A stretch of DNA of 64,000 nucleotides from Siderastrea radians (lineage: Eukaryota > Cnidaria > Anthozoa > Scleractinia > Rhizangiidae). The notes beneath the pieces are model-generated. The model was not told the DNA's origin and made no database searches. It worked only from the letters and a program-made list of their open reading frames with translations. Location of the stretch: contig OZ024892.1 of NCBI GenBank assembly GCA_964017195.1, positions 4,198,366 to 4,262,365 on the forward strand, written 5' to 3'. Shown here piece after piece: positions 34,901 through 47,619 of the stretch (its first letter is position 1; every line of letters begins with the position of its first letter). The position numbers and the translations under genes are program-made.

Positions 34901-37012
34901 TTTAACTGAGTTTAAACTTTGCAAAAGTTGTTGAAAGCAAAGCAGTCACATTTTCTCTTAAAAACGTAAGATACGTCTAATATGTGATAACATCAACTCT
35001 ATTAACACATTTCAATTAAAACTGTGTCTCTTTCCTTTCAGTCATTGACACCTTACATGAAGGCAGTGTTTATGAAGGTAAAATTAATAAGATACAAATA
35101 CAAATACAAATATCTTGTTATTCACTCCCTTCAGGGGTTTTCAGGGATAATTTACAACTCTGTGTGGGGGACTTTGCCAGAGTGCTTGTGGCACAGTTTA
35201 CAATTAATGAAGTAAGATGCAACTATTATTTAGTGACATGGTCAAATCACAACACTTTTGGCATAAAGTCCTGTTGTAAATTCATTGTACTAAAAACAAA
35301 CAAAAGAAAGAAAAATGATAGGCTGATAGGTTTTAAATGTAAATAGGAACTAACATGAGATTGCAAAACTGGATTTAATAATTTTTTTGTTATAGGGCAT
35401 ATACCGACATGTTCTGTCCAACATTGTTACTTTGTAGCAATTACACATACAGAGTCCAGCTACTGCTCAAATCAAGACTGTTGATGAGCAATCAGACTTG
35501 CAAATTTTTTATCTTGATATTAGCAAAACAACAATAATTTCTAGAATTGACAAATAGAAAGGATAAATGAATATATTCCAAATGACGAAATTAATTTATC
35601 TTCATATTACATTTTTCAGGAATGGAATTCAAAGAATTAAAGCGTTCACTCCACAACGCAAAAAAGCAGGCGACCAAAGTGTTTTGTAGCGAAAAAAATG
35701 CGGAGATGCATGACAATGCAAGAAAGCAAAAACCGCATCCCAACAAACAGGTATGAGTGAGTGGTTTTGCAAAATATGTAATTCTGAATAAACTTCTCTT
35801 ACCTGCATGGCTTTATTGAAATGTCGACTTCATTTTCATTGTTTACGTTCATGATGAATGCATGATCCAAACACTGCGATCTGAGAAGATTGGCAAACCA
35901 AACCATTTACTTTTAAAGTTATACTGTATTTACATACATATGGATGATCAACTTGTTAGACAAAACAATTTGAAAAAGAAAAGAGATACTGTTGTGTACA
36001 CTCACCTTGTCAGTTGACTACCCTGTTCTTTTATGCATCCACGTTCAATTTGTAAAACAAATTGATCTTGTTATTAGGTAACAGAAAAGTTTACTATACT
36101 AAGAGCTGAAACGCAAAAAAAAACATGCAAAAAATGTACTGCACATGTTGCAGTGACGAACAGAAAGAACCCTGCAAATGATCATTGAAAATCTAGATGA
36201 AAGTAGGTAAAGCTGTAGTTAAAAGTTAAATGACAAAAAAAGTTATTTGTGCCAAAACACCAATGTTAGTCAAACAGTTTGTTTTTCCTTGTGCAAACCA
36301 GTAAGTTCACTTAACATTGAAACCAAATAATCTCAATCTCAGACAGTAAACAGTGACATCATTTTGTCCTCACGTTGTGCCATTTGCTTGACAAGATTCT
36401 TTGCTGCCAGTGGAAGATAATTATGTGGTACCAGCAAAGACCACTGTTAAATCCAGCACCAGAGTCTTTACTGTGACAGTGCATTTAATTCAAACACTTT
36501 CATGATTGTTGTTTGCAAGGTAAAACATTAACAGACTGCTACAATGTTACTCACTGAACAGACATCAACACGATGGTATGACTTGTATCATTTCATTTCT
36601 CATAACCCAGTTTTCTTTTTGCTCTTTACTTTCAGCCATTCCAGACACCACTGTCAGAAACAGACTACCTGACAAACTTTCAGGCAAAATCGGCAACTTC
36701 CCTCAGGCGATTCTCGCCAAATTCTGGTGATGATGTACAGTGCCCATTCAAGCATCCTGGGTGGAACAAGAACATGTCACCGGCCACCAAACATTGCTGG
36801 TACTGTGCAGAATGTGGAAAGTGCTTCCATATAAGTGGGGGCTTCTCTAGCAGCACCATTTAACTCACTCGAGGCCATTCAAGTGCCACAACTGCGATTA
36901 CGCATCTGCACAAATGGGGAAGCTGCAAAACCATGCCAAGAATGTCCATGGTATCACACTACCAAAGGCAAAGCATAATGGCAAGGAAAAGAAGAGTAGG
37001 CAGGAGGTGTAG
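31915..37012 (+). pseudogene. Tyrosine-recombinase-like / C2H2 zinc-finger gene, multi-exon, with frameshifts
   Basis: Candidate exons with good splice sites are about 31915-32066, 32684-32762, 32859-33055, 33656-33754, 34028-34203, 34413-34609, 35042-35077, 35620-35750 and 36636-37012, with consistent phases from 32684 onwards. Exons 33656 and 34028 join into HHCNRAGMATNFI followed by RLAGWSEASGAWTLYVKD. This resembles box II of tyrosine recombinases: HxxR, then a (H/W)...Y pair as in the GWS...Y variant. Box I arginine is not clear. The last exon encodes a C2H2-like pair (WYCAECGKCF, then FKCHNCDYASAQMGKLQNHA) but needs a frameshift near 36855. The exon at 31915 also shifts frame near 32005. 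Function is unknown; a Crypton-like transposon or a domesticated recombinase would both fit. The recombinase call is tentative. Confidence 0.5.
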
Positions 37013-37596
37013 GCATGACAAGGGGGGGGGGGACTCTAGATTTCAAGTGACGGGGAAGTGCGAAGGATTTGTTTGGGTTGAAATTCATGATTTTCATGAT
37101 TGTCAGGTAAAATTCAGACATGATCCACTTTTCTGTGCAGTTAAGTGTTGTCTTACTTTCCTAATGCTACTGTCTACCCTTAGCAACCTAATTGTTTTTT
37201 GTAGACATGACTCTTTTTCATTCAGGAAAATGTACAAATAACATACATATATTTATAGATAATACAGTACCTCTTCAACATGACACGATTGTCAACAAAA
37301 GAAACAAAGACATGTATCATCCTGTAAAACCTTTTCAGTTTCAAGTATATCATAAAAAATGGTAAAGATTGATATCAGCTGCATCCTTTATCTTTCAGCT
37401 CTTGCAACCATGCACAAAGCAAAGCAACAGTTTTTAAGGTATTAAAACATGGTTAAGTTGACTAAATCTTCTGTGTGGCAAAAGGGATACCAAGTTAAGC
37501 TTCCCCAGCAATCCAAACAATTAATCTGTTTGAAAAAGTTGTGTTAATGGGTGGTCATAAATCTGACAAATAACAATATTTCAATGATTTATTTTC

Positions 37597-38527
37597 AGGG
37601 AAAAACGTGAAAGAATTAAGACAAGTTTTAAGAAATGCAAAAAGACAGGCAACAAACATTTTCTGTAATTATGAAAAAATGCAGAACTTCATGATGCGGC
37701 CTGGACAAAACCACCACACCCAAACAAAGAGGTAGGCAACAGGTCTAATTAATAAATTGTGGGAAAAACAATTAACGCATTAATCCCGGACCAAATAAAT
37801 ACAGCAATACGGTTTATGAAGAAATGTAAATTCAGCAAAATAAAATGTCAAGAAAAAATATTCCAAACAAAGTCCATTAATTCGTCCACATCCACATCTG
37901 TAATTGATGCACATTTTAGAAAACAACCTATTGCAATGTTATACATGTATTTGCAAATAAACCCTTTCATGAAGACACTTTTCCTGAAATTATGCAGCTG
38001 CAATCCTATTACAAGCATTACTATGTTAATCAGATCATAATTTTATCCTGAAAAGTTGAAATTTAAGGGCAAACATTAAATCTGAAGTGTCAGTATTATT
38101 AGATCCCGACTTTTTTTCACTAGCTCTTTATCATTGTACAGCCATTTGACACACCTCTTCACTTATAAGAATATTTGGCCCAACACGCAACAAAATGCAA
38201 TCCAACTGCATCATTAAGGCGATTTACACCAATACCTTGTGAACAAGCAATGCCCGCTGAAGTCAAGTGCCCATTCATTGGATGTTCGGTCATGTGCTCT
38301 AGCACTGAGCAAACAGCAGCCACCCACCCAGGGTGGAGCAATAACAATCTGCCCACAACCAGATCCTGGCAGTGTTCTTCAGTGGGATGTGGCAAGACAT
38401 TTATGAAGTGGGGAGTTCTTTACAAGCACCTTGCCACTCCCTCCAAACCCTTTCAGTGTGAGAAGTGCCCCCATTCATCTGCCATCATGTGGCACATCAG
38501 AAAACACTATAGGGGGTCCATGGTATA
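37597..38527 (+). pseudogene. Second copy of the 3' exons of the same family
   Basis: The exon at about 37600-37731 (NVKELRQVLRNAKRQATNIF) is paralogous to 35620-35750 but needs a frameshift near 37680. The exon ending at 38527 encodes intact zinc-finger-like segments (WQCSSVGCGKTFMKWGVLYKH, split here as WQCSSVGCGKTF then KWGVLYKHL, and FQCEKCPHSSAIMWHIRKH). It matches the last exon of the upstream locus, so the 3' half was tandemly duplicated. Confidence 0.55.
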
Positions 38528-40244
38528 GAACTCCCAAAGGCCCAATATTGGCAAAAGAAGCAGAAATTGATGCTTGTCAGAGCTATTTAAATACCAATAA
38601 GAGAGTATCAAATGGCCCATCAAGGATGAAGGATAAATTAGCAGAAAAAAAGTCTGCATTGACTAGGAAAAAATACAGCTTCACATGTCATTTTTTGATT
38701 AGCTCTTGCATCAGATTGGCCCTGTAATGAAACTTAAATACAGAATAAGTCTTAGTTGGCAGTGCATTAATTAATGTATAGAATTGTCTTTGTCAGAGTT
38801 ACATTTTCAGCTATCAAAAGAAGAAACTTACAAAATAAAGTGCAACTTACCAATGCTCTTAGACGTGTGGTTGCAGTCGACACCTTTGCTGGGGAGATAT
38901 GTGGACTTTGAACTTGAGAGGTAAACAGCTGTCAGGTCCATCAGATCAGACCATGTCATAAGATAGTTGGAAGAGAAGTTTTGTAAAAAATATTTTTTGT
39001 TTTAGTGTTTCCTTTTAAAAATACTTGTGACCAACAAGTTGGATGCGGTTTCTTTAAAATAAAAGTAAATTTATCTCCACCCTTCTTGAAGAAAGTACGA
39101 AAAACACAAAAACTCTTCTGGCACTTATGTAGTTAACCTCCCCTAACTTGCTAAAACCAACTTCCTGTAAATGGCTGTACTATTAATGGTACATAAACTT
39201 TAACTGCCAAGGCTAATTGGCTGCACGCACTGGCATTTCCAAAAGAGATGAGTAAGAGAATATCATTTATATGTTATTACATTACTTTGTTTTCTGTAAA
39301 ATTATCCTTTTGTCTGTTCAGTGATTTATAGGAAGAAAGGATTACCTAGTGGTTGTCATTTAACTACAAAAATAATGTGGAAATGAGAGATTAGCATAAC
39401 AAAGAGTTTAGCATAACTAATTCATGTACTAGTTAATTCAGTTGTATTGTACAACTGCATCTCCCCTTTCTATAACTATTTTCAGCATGTCTTAGTGTAA
39501 TTATTGTGTAAAAGTATTATCATTCTGTGTTAATTTAGTAAATTAAAAGCATTTCAAATATTTTCCGCTACTAATATCAAGACAAAAAATCTTTCTTCAC
39601 GGCATGAAGGTGACATGGACTGGAAAGCCTTCATCGTGAGACAAGGCAATGAATATTCACTGCTTCCAGGTTTCACATGAAAGAGAAGAATCAAATGATT
39701 CCTAGTGCAAACAATAAAAAAATAAAACGTTTTCCGATATGTTTGTGTCAGCGACCTTCACTGCTTCAGTTTAGTTAAATAGTTAGTTTTGACCTTTTTC
39801 AAACTCTGTCATATTTGCATTGAGGATTCTGTCTCCTAGTACTGTTCGAGGTATTTTTGCACAATTTATGAGCATGCAGAAAAAGCAGATCTAAGATCTT
39901 TTCCTGCATATTCATAAACTGCACAAATTTTTTATTAGTAGGTAGTCGTCCTGTTAATAAAACCCAAGTCTCTGGAACCATCCCGAGATGCACAGAATTC
40001 ATCCAGTAACAAAAGAAGGCACCATCCTTAAGCAACATCAACTCATGAGAAAGTTAAAATGAAATTAATATTAAAAATTTCCTTGCTTTTCAAGCACCAC
40101 TGACAACAAGTCAGCTGTCTATTTTAAAGCTGTCAATAAGTTCAGTTATATCTTCTTAGTTCTTCCAAATTTCCCTTTCGATAGGTCGTAAAAAATGGTA
40201 GTTTAAAGTGGTAATTACAGAACACTTGGAATATGTGATCATGA
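38528..40244. other. Intergenic, no gene recognised
   Basis: AT-rich DNA. The ORF at 39799-40041 (minus) has no recognisable homology. Confidence 0.4.
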
Positions 40245-42084
40245 TCAAACCAGTTTCTGTCTCTTTTTGTTAAAGACCAGATGCAGCTCCACACAACTCC
40301 AATGAGTGTCAATGCTCTGAAAAATAAATGATACAAATTTCAGCTTTCGAGCCACATGTTCGTTCACCACATTTTTTTTAGCAAATCAGTCTTGACAATA
40401 AGCTGGTGACAGGAGCAACAAATAGTACCACTTTCGTTAAGTAATCTGTATATTTATTTTGTGAGGTTGACTATCCATTCAGAATTTGGATAGCTCCCAG
40501 AAAACCAGCTCAGTTTCACTTGTGCCCTTTGAGTTCCTGGCAGCTATTCTTTTATTCTGATTGGACTGTCGATCTGCAATCATTAACTTACAATTAATAG
40601 TCGACTGAACTGGTGAGATATCGTGGCCTGTCAGTACTTTTGTGTCCACAGCTCCTCCAACTCCTTAAACTGGGAGATGTCTTCATTTTCTCTCCTAACA
40701 AGTAGAACTTTATTCTGGAATCAAATAAAGCAACAGGAAAATATATTGATCCAATTGATAAATTTATGATATTGGATCTATGTTGGCACATCATGCTACC
40801 ATGTCATTTACCGTTAATTCTCTCAAATAACAGCTGGGGCGATTATCATTTTTCCCTGGGTAGATCACTTGGGCAGGGGGGTAAGGAAGGGGTTAAACCA
40901 TGCAGGCAAATAAACTTTTCAAATATTGCTCCCTGGAAGTCAAGCCATCTTGCCCTAATTATCACTCCATTTAATCATTGAAAAATCACAAGTAAACCAA
41001 ATCGTGGTTTTTCCTGGGCATTTGCCCCTTGGAATAATATTATACTCTACATCAGAGTCATCAACGATAGTCTTGCTTTGCTGGTTTGGACTCCAGTACG
41101 GCATCACCCTCCAGGTTTTAATAACGCTACGTTGGAATGGGGAGGGGAAAAGGGGTAATTGAATGACGGTGATGAATCGAGAAAGGTGATTATTTCAACT
41201 ATTTTCACCAGAGAGGGGCAAGGGGCAGCAAATATTTGAGTAAATACAGTACTTAAATTAAGCATGAACAAGTTTGGCAGTGTTTTGAGTAATTAATTTT
41301 TGATCACGAAGTAGTTTTTCATTTCCCGCCTCCTCGCGCGGGGACGCACAATAATGGCGCGAAATACAGTTTTGCAGGGGAGAAAAGGTAGAATCATCTC
41401 AGACAATTTATTATAAGCTTACTTCTTAAAAAGATATGAGAAATAAATCATTATTGCGGTTACGATACCGACGAACAGATACTACTGTTATTCGCTCGAG
41501 GGGCGTAACTGCACTAGAAAGCGAAAAGCAAAAAAATTTTAAGTTCACAGGTTTGAAAGAATCCTCAAAGTACGCGGAGAAATGGGCCATTCCATGGGCC
41601 CTTGATCGTCATTTCTGAGGGGGTTGCTGCGTCGGCGCCTTTGATCTTTTAAATATTTCCGAGGGGGTTTGGAAAAAAATTGGCTTTTTTTCTGAGGGGA
41701 ATAGAGAATTTAGGCAATTTCTGAAGGGGTGCACGTGTCGGCACTTTTGATCTTTGATTTCTTAGGGGTAAATTTTGACTGACCTTTTCCATAGGGTGGG
41801 TGTGGATATAAAATGGATTGGCCCAATTCGACAAAAAAAATGGTCCTGCGAAAAATTATAAATGCATGTGAAGGAGCCTCTTTTCCAGAACAGAAATGCA
41901 ACTATTTCACGTACAAATGTTAACAAAATAGTTTTGCGCTACTACTACTACTAATAAAATGTGCCCTATATTTGAGCTTACCTTTCTTCGCTGTGCGGGC
42001 GGCCAAACCTTTCCCTGCCAGCAAAACTACTAATACCAGCCAAAGGGTCGGCGTTACACAAACAATCTCAGGAAAGCTTTTCAT
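40245..42084 (-). CDS. Possible exons of a secreted or membrane protein gene
   Basis: Three candidate minus-strand exons are seen. The exon at 42084-41982 starts with an ATG and encodes a clear signal peptide (hydrophobic core LWLVLVVLLAG) before a GTAAGC donor. Candidates at 40714-40631 (NKVLLVRRENEDISQF, ending ELWTQKY) and 40316-40245 (SIDTHWSCVELHLVF, ending in a stop) follow polypyrimidine-AG acceptors. Phases do not link directly: the signal exon ends in phase 1 and the others read in phase 0, so at least one exon is missing or the calls belong to different transcripts. No family was recognised. Confidence 0.3.
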
Positions 42085-42609
42085 GGCATAAATTCCATCG
42101 CTGTAATTATCAATTATTGTCTTCTTTTGTCAGCTATTCAGCTCTGAAGTCCAACTTTCTTCTTCGTTCTGTCAAATCACCAGCTTTGCATGCTAAAACT
42201 GCCCGCGCGCGGTGTGTTGCAGTTCGGCCTCTTTTTCGGTTTTCAGTCCGTCCTTCAAATAATGTTGTTGACTAGGTACCTCTGCGACGTTTTCCATATG
42301 CTTAAAAGTTATTTCAAAGATAATTAAAAGGATTATCTGGATAATTCTCAGCAAAGATTTTCTCTTGGACGACTCTGCCACTCTCTGCCAACGCGGCGCG
42401 ATTCATTGAGCGTCCGTCGCTGCCTTTTCCCGCCTTTAATTTGAGATCACGTGCTCTATCACGTGGAAGGAAAAATTGGAAATGGAATCGAACTCGCTGC
42501 ATAAATACAAAGGACGGGATGTTTTGTAACGCCGTCACCTCGTTTGAAAATTATAATGAACGAAAATAGGCAGGGCCGTAGGCAGTATGAGGCAAACCGA
42601 GGCACTGGC
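42085..42609. other. Upstream region, no gene recognised
   Basis: GC-richer sequence that could include the promoter of the signal-peptide exon at 42084. No other feature was seen. Confidence 0.35.
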
Positions 42610-42940
42610 CTCAGTCATTTTTTTCGTCTTCTCAGTCATGTTTTCGTTTAACACCCTAAATACCTAGGAAGATAATTAAACCGTGGACATTGCCTCAGTC
42701 ATATTTTTTTCGTTTAACACCCTAAATACCTAGGAAGAGAATTAAACCGTGGACATTGCCTCAGTCATATTTTTTTCGTTTAACACCCTAAATACCTAGG
42801 AAGAGAATTAAACCGTGGACATTGCCTCAGTCATATTTTTTTCGTTTAACACCCTAAATACCTAGGAAGATAATTTAACCAAGGACATTGCCTCAGTCAT
42901 AATTTTAACCATGGACATTGCCTCAGTCATAATCGTTTTC
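42610..42940. repeat. 66-bp minisatellite
   Basis: The unit containing CACCCTAAATACCTAGGAAG and CATTGCCTCAGTCAT repeats with starts near 42631, 42694, 42760, 42826 and 42892, followed by a shortened unit at 42922. Confidence 0.9.
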
Positions 42941-43082
42941 TGGCTACGGCTCTAATAGAGCACTTTAAAAAAAGGGTGCAAGGCGAATCTTAGTACTGTG
43001 AGGAAAATTCCTCGCAACGGTTCTTTGTACCAATAGTGAAGTAGGTTGGTTTGGACGAATTCGCAAACTGTTGTTTATCTGG

Positions 43083-43226
43083 TCCCAGTTGTTCAAAAGT
43101 TGGAAAGCGCTATCCGCCGGATAAATCTCTATCCAGTGGATAACGCAATCGGTTTCCCTAACACTTATCCACTGGATAGTAATTTATCCGGTGGATAGCT
43201 TTATCCAACTTTTGAACAACTGGGGC
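43083..43226. mobile_element. Palindromic MITE (CCCAGTTGTTCAAAAGTTGG family)
   Basis: The 5' end CCCAGTTGTTCAAAAGTTGG mirrors the 3' end CCAACTTTTGAACAACTGGG, and TATCC/GGATA repeats fill the interior. It is a short foldback transposon without coding capacity. Confidence 0.85.
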
Positions 43227-45493
43227 CTGTTGTGTAACTCACGATGGCGAACTGGTCAAAACAGGTGGTGGACCCTGGGGAGGGGCCAAGGGGAGAGGAA
43301 TGGGGGAGGGTGTCCGAAGACGTTTTTTTTACTATGACGCGACAGACTACAATGCTCACTAATTTCTGACCACTTCCACACTAAAAGTGATTTCTTTCAT
43401 TTATTGTGTGGCAAATTAAAACAAGAGTAGCTAAACTAGTTAAGGTCATTCCCCCGAACTAAAATTTAACATACGATTTTTGTGCAAGGTTTTGAAATAT
43501 AAAATAAAAAGCCAGGTCCCCATGTCCGTTTACGAGATATCATCGTCTCAAGTTACCCCATAACTCCATTCAATTTCGCCTAACAAACACGTTTATTTGA
43601 TCACTTTACGTTTCTTTCCATAGGAACAGGAAACACATAATTAAAGCAAATCTTGAAACAATGTACTAGATGTAAAATATCGATAACAAGGAACAATTTA
43701 CTAGATGTTTTACGGCAGATGCTCGAAGCATCAGACAAAATTGTCTTAAAACCTTTCTTACGTGCGTGTTCTCGAGGTCGTGATTTCATCTCCATGACTG
43801 AGTAACGTGTTTCTAGTAATAATCTTTTTTCGAACATGTTTTTTTTCTGACTCTTTGAACAAAAAGAGGACGAACGGTTGGTCAAAAATATGCGGAAAAA
43901 AAGACAGGTCACCGTGCTTGTTTAAGAGTAAATGACTTTTCTTTCCTCTGGTGAGCTTAACCTCATAGCAACAAGCTTTATTACCAAATAGTAAAAGGAA
44001 AAAAAGGTAAACTTTACAATTTAATATATTAATACAAAAATAGGTAATGTTTACTCAGGATATAAATCGTGCGCAGTAAGGATGCGCAATGCAATACAGG
44101 GCAATGACCTTAATCACAAAATACAGGCACAATCCTCTCCTTTAGTGGAGGGGGCGGGGGGGGTAGGGAGGTTCAAACTTCCCGTTTCTCGGTCCCTAAT
44201 TTTTGTTGGCTTCTGCCTCTTTGCCCTTTTTCGATAGCAAAATATTGCACAATGTTGCCCCTATTTCTCCCTCTTTCCGCCCCTCTACTCCCACCTCCCG
44301 CACACCCCCCTTTCCCCAGGGCTCCCATCCCCTGTTCCCCTCCGCTTAAGTGATAAATATTTAAACCTTTTAACATTTTAACAGGAAATACACTGCTCAC
44401 ACATTTTCAGGGGTATAACACCTGACATGCTCATAAGATTGTTGAGGGCATATACTTCATGTTAGGGTTACGAAACATATAGTCTCCCGTAATAGTCTCC
44501 TAACCAGCAAGGGTATGTAAGGCTATTACAGGAGAACCCTAACGTCAATTACATGGCTTCAGCTTCAGTTGAGTATTCTTTTTGCGCCCTTACTAAAAAA
44601 AAGAATATCGATAATACCGTCACTTGCACGTTGTGCTGTTACTGCTAAAATTCTTACAATTAATTATAAACCTATTGTTAATTTAAAGAAGTATTTACTT
44701 CATTTAAAGAGATAGAATTAGTTTCAGCAAATCACTGTTTCTCTCCTTTTGTATGCATGTTTTCAAGCTGACCAAAATATCACTAGAGAATTATTTTAAT
44801 CTCTTCTCTTTAATTAAAATTAAAATTTAAGTCATTAATTAAGCCACTGGAATCTTCAGTGGCTAATAGGCATAAGGGCAACCAATGACAAAACAAGTGC
44901 CACAGCTTGTAGAAATCACCTTACCATCCCCTCCCTGAAGCCACTCAGGTACATGTAGGGCCTGGGAATGAGTTTCATGCTGGGAATTAATTGCATGTTG
45001 GCTTGAGAATGCATTCCTGGAGATGGAGATCCAGTCTTGTCAGGTCAAGACCAACAATCAAAGAAGCAGATTAAAACGCTGAAAAATATGTCTAAATGTT
45101 GTCAAAACTAATAAAAAACTTTGTGCAATGGCAACGGTATGCAAGCAGCACTGCATAACCTTTAATTTTAAGCTTAATTTCCCAAGCTCAAGATGAGGGA
45201 AGACGATCGAGTTGCAAAACACATGACCTTTGCTGTGAGGTGAGTTGTGTTACAAGGCTCTTAGGCAAATTTTTGGCTCGGTGTTGTTCGTTTTATGTGT
45301 TGTAACAACACCGCGACCAACACCGAACCAAAACATGGGAAATGACTTATTTTGCAGTCTACAAGTCTACAAATGGTTCCCCCTAAACCCCTTAGCCCCT
45401 TAGCATTCATTCAATCCCCCCTCAATAAAATGCTACATTTTCCCATATTGGTATGCCTTTTGTTAATACTCTAACACCTTTTCCATAGCAAGT
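43227..45493. other. Intergenic, no gene recognised
   Basis: The ORF at 43601-43912 (minus) is unassigned. The C-rich stretch at 44270-44345 and G-rich stretch near 44150-44165 are low complexity. Confidence 0.4.
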
Positions 45494-45770
45494 TTATAAA
45501 GGATGTTGGCACATGACCTGACAAGTTTTTTGGGTTAGATAATGAAGTCCAATAGTTTGCTTCTCAACCAGTTTTCTGAACAGGCCATTAGGTTCCCCCA
45601 TCAAATGAGCATATGAACCCGCCTCAGAAATTTGCCTATCACTCAACAAAACAATGTTGTCAGCGTTTTTGATGGTTGAGAGGCGATGTGCAATGGTGAT
45701 GACAGTTCGACCCTTCGTGAGTCTTTCTAAGGCCTCTTGAACTAAGTGCTCACTTTCAGCATCCAGGGCA
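45494..45770 (-). CDS. Terminal exon of ABC transporter, ABCB10-like (partial)
   Basis: After an acceptor at 45771-45772 the exon reads ALDAESEHLVQEALERL (D-loop region), then TVITIAHRLSTIKNADNIV with the H-loop histidine, and ends in a stop at 45494-45496. These are the last segments of the nucleotide-binding domain. The wording is closest, from memory, to the mitochondrial inner-membrane half-transporter ABCB10. The Walker A, signature and Walker B exons are not between 45772 and 46500, so they lie beyond the nested retroelement and Polinton or are absent. It is either the true last exon of a gene with a very long intron or an orphan fragment. Confidence 0.75.
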
Positions 45771-45869
45771 CTGAAAGAAAGAAATTGAATTATTCAGAGC
45801 ATTCCACTTCCCAATTCTGCCTGTATGTGTTGTGAGTTAACTTGGGTTGTCACAACTACAGTATATCAC

Positions 45870-46460
45870 AATATGGGTCAATCAAGGAGGCCAAATCGAG
45901 AAAGCGGAAAAAAGTCGACATTTTTTTGTTTTGACGAGAACGGCGAAAAGCTGAAAAAACTTGAGAAATCTCTCGTTTTGACTTTTTCGCGATAAGTGAA
46001 TTCAAACAATAACTTGAGAACATCGACTTAAGCAATACCTGAGAGAAATCCCGAAAATAGTCCACTTTATCTGAAAAAAATTGGCACTTCTTTCAGGTTT
46101 TATAAGCACGAATGAAATTGACAAAAAAGGTGCCGTTTTTTTTCGTTTTGCATGTAGATCACAAATCAAAAAGTTGATTTTTATGGAGTTTTGCAGTTTC
46201 TAGATCAAGGTTTTATTTAAAAGTAGAATTGCCGAAAGCGTTCACTGAATAAGGAGGTCGCCAATCGACAAACGGCGCAAAAAATCCAAGCCGACTGAAT
46301 TTTGAAAAAAGGTTGACTTTCTTCGATTTTGGACAAAAAGGCGAAAAGCTGAAAAAAAATCAAGAAATTTCTCGTTTAATTTTTTTCGCGATTGGTCAAA
46401 TTAAACAATGACTTGACAAATCCCCAAAATAGCCCACCATTTCTGATAAAAAATCGGCAT
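45870..46460. repeat. Diverged direct repeat
   Basis: Segments near 45880-46030 and 46240-46420 share GGCGAAAAGCTGAAAAAA and a following TTTTTCGCGAT stretch at a spacing of about 370 bp. Confidence 0.6.
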
Positions 46461-46529
46461 AGGGCTATCCTTCCTGACAGATCGCACTAAAATATTGTCG
46501 CGCAAAAAAAACCTGTCGTACTGGTACCA

Positions 46530-47475
46530 AAAGCGGCGTTACGTGGGATCTCCTGCCCACTCGCTAAATTCTGGTCTGCTGTGATTTTCAGATTTAAAGA
46601 CGATCAGCTTACTGAGAACTGGGTCCTGTGTTGTTGCTGCCTGTGTTGTCGCAGTGTGTGAAGCGGTAGCCACTAATCGGGAGGAAGCATCTGCACTGGC
46701 GTGTCGTCTCCCCGGTCTGTGTTCGATGCTGAATTGAAACTCCTGGAGCTCCATGACCCATCTTGCTAGCTATAGGCGACCTTTCGGCTCCATGTTGTGT
46801 GGCCAAGTGAGTGCTTGGTGATCTGTGGCTAATTTGAACTGCCGACCTAGTAAATAAACTCGGAAGTGCCGTACTGCATAAACAATGACAGATGCTTCTT
46901 TCTTAGTCGTTGAATAGTTACGTTCTCTATCGCTGAGTGACTGACTAGTGAAAGCTACTGGCTTTTCGACCCCATCGTCATCTATTTGTGAAAGTACCGC
47001 GCCAACTCCCACATCTGAGGCATCTGTCTGGACTATAAATTCTCTGTCAAACCGAGAGGATTTCAGAACGGATGCCGCACTGATAAGCAACGTCTGAAAA
47101 ATCTTGTCTGGTTAAGTCAGTAAGCGGAACTGCTACGGACGCAAAACCTGGAACGAATCTCCTGTAATATCCCGCTGCACCGATAAAACTCCTAACGTCC
47201 TTGAACGAAATGGGCGACGACAAGTTCTGAACTGCCTCCACTTTCGTTGGATCTGGGGAAACCCTTCCGCAAGAGATCACATGACCCAGGTAGGAAACTT
47301 TTGGCGCCGCAAAAGTGCATTTGAAAATTTTGACGCACAGATTGTGCTGTCGAAATCGAGATAAAACTTCCGCCCAGCGCTTACAATGTTGGTTCAAATC
47401 CTTAGAGTGTATAATTACGTCATCAAGATAACAGAGACAGGTGATCAGATTTAAACCTGACAAAACTATTTCAAT
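46530..47475 (-). mobile_element. Ty3/Gypsy retrotransposon, RT C-terminal half and RNase H (3' part of nested pair)
   Basis: The minus-strand frame starting at the Polinton left boundary contains the RT catalytic box CYLDDVIIHSKD, the connection region (SYLGHVIS, FIGAAGYYRRFVPGF), then RNase H (FIVQTDASDVGVGAVLSQ, RHFRVYLLGRQFKLATDH). A frameshift near 47075-47100 and another near 46780 break the frame. No integrase is seen; the element stops near 46530. Its N-terminal half is on the far side of the Polinton at 61699-63450. Confidence 0.88.
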
Positions 47476-47577
47476 CTGTATTGCACCTGTATATACTTCT
47501 TTTAAACCACCCAGCGCACAAAGCGAAGCAAGCAGGATAGGGGGAGGCAGTACCAGCGCGGATGTGTCACGGAAAAT
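47476..47577 (+). repeat. Polinton left terminal inverted repeat
   Basis: From CACCTGTATATAC through AAACCACCCAGCGCACAAAG and GCGGATGTGTCACGGAAAAT, matching the reverse complement of 61390-61489 with few differences. Confidence 0.92.
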
Positions 47578-47619
47578 ATTTTTAATTAAACAGATGTGTT
47601 TCCTGATATATCCACGGAC

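Noticed and set aside
42610..42940. CRISPR-like array
   Set aside because: The units are contiguous without unique spacers in an animal genome; it is a minisatellite.
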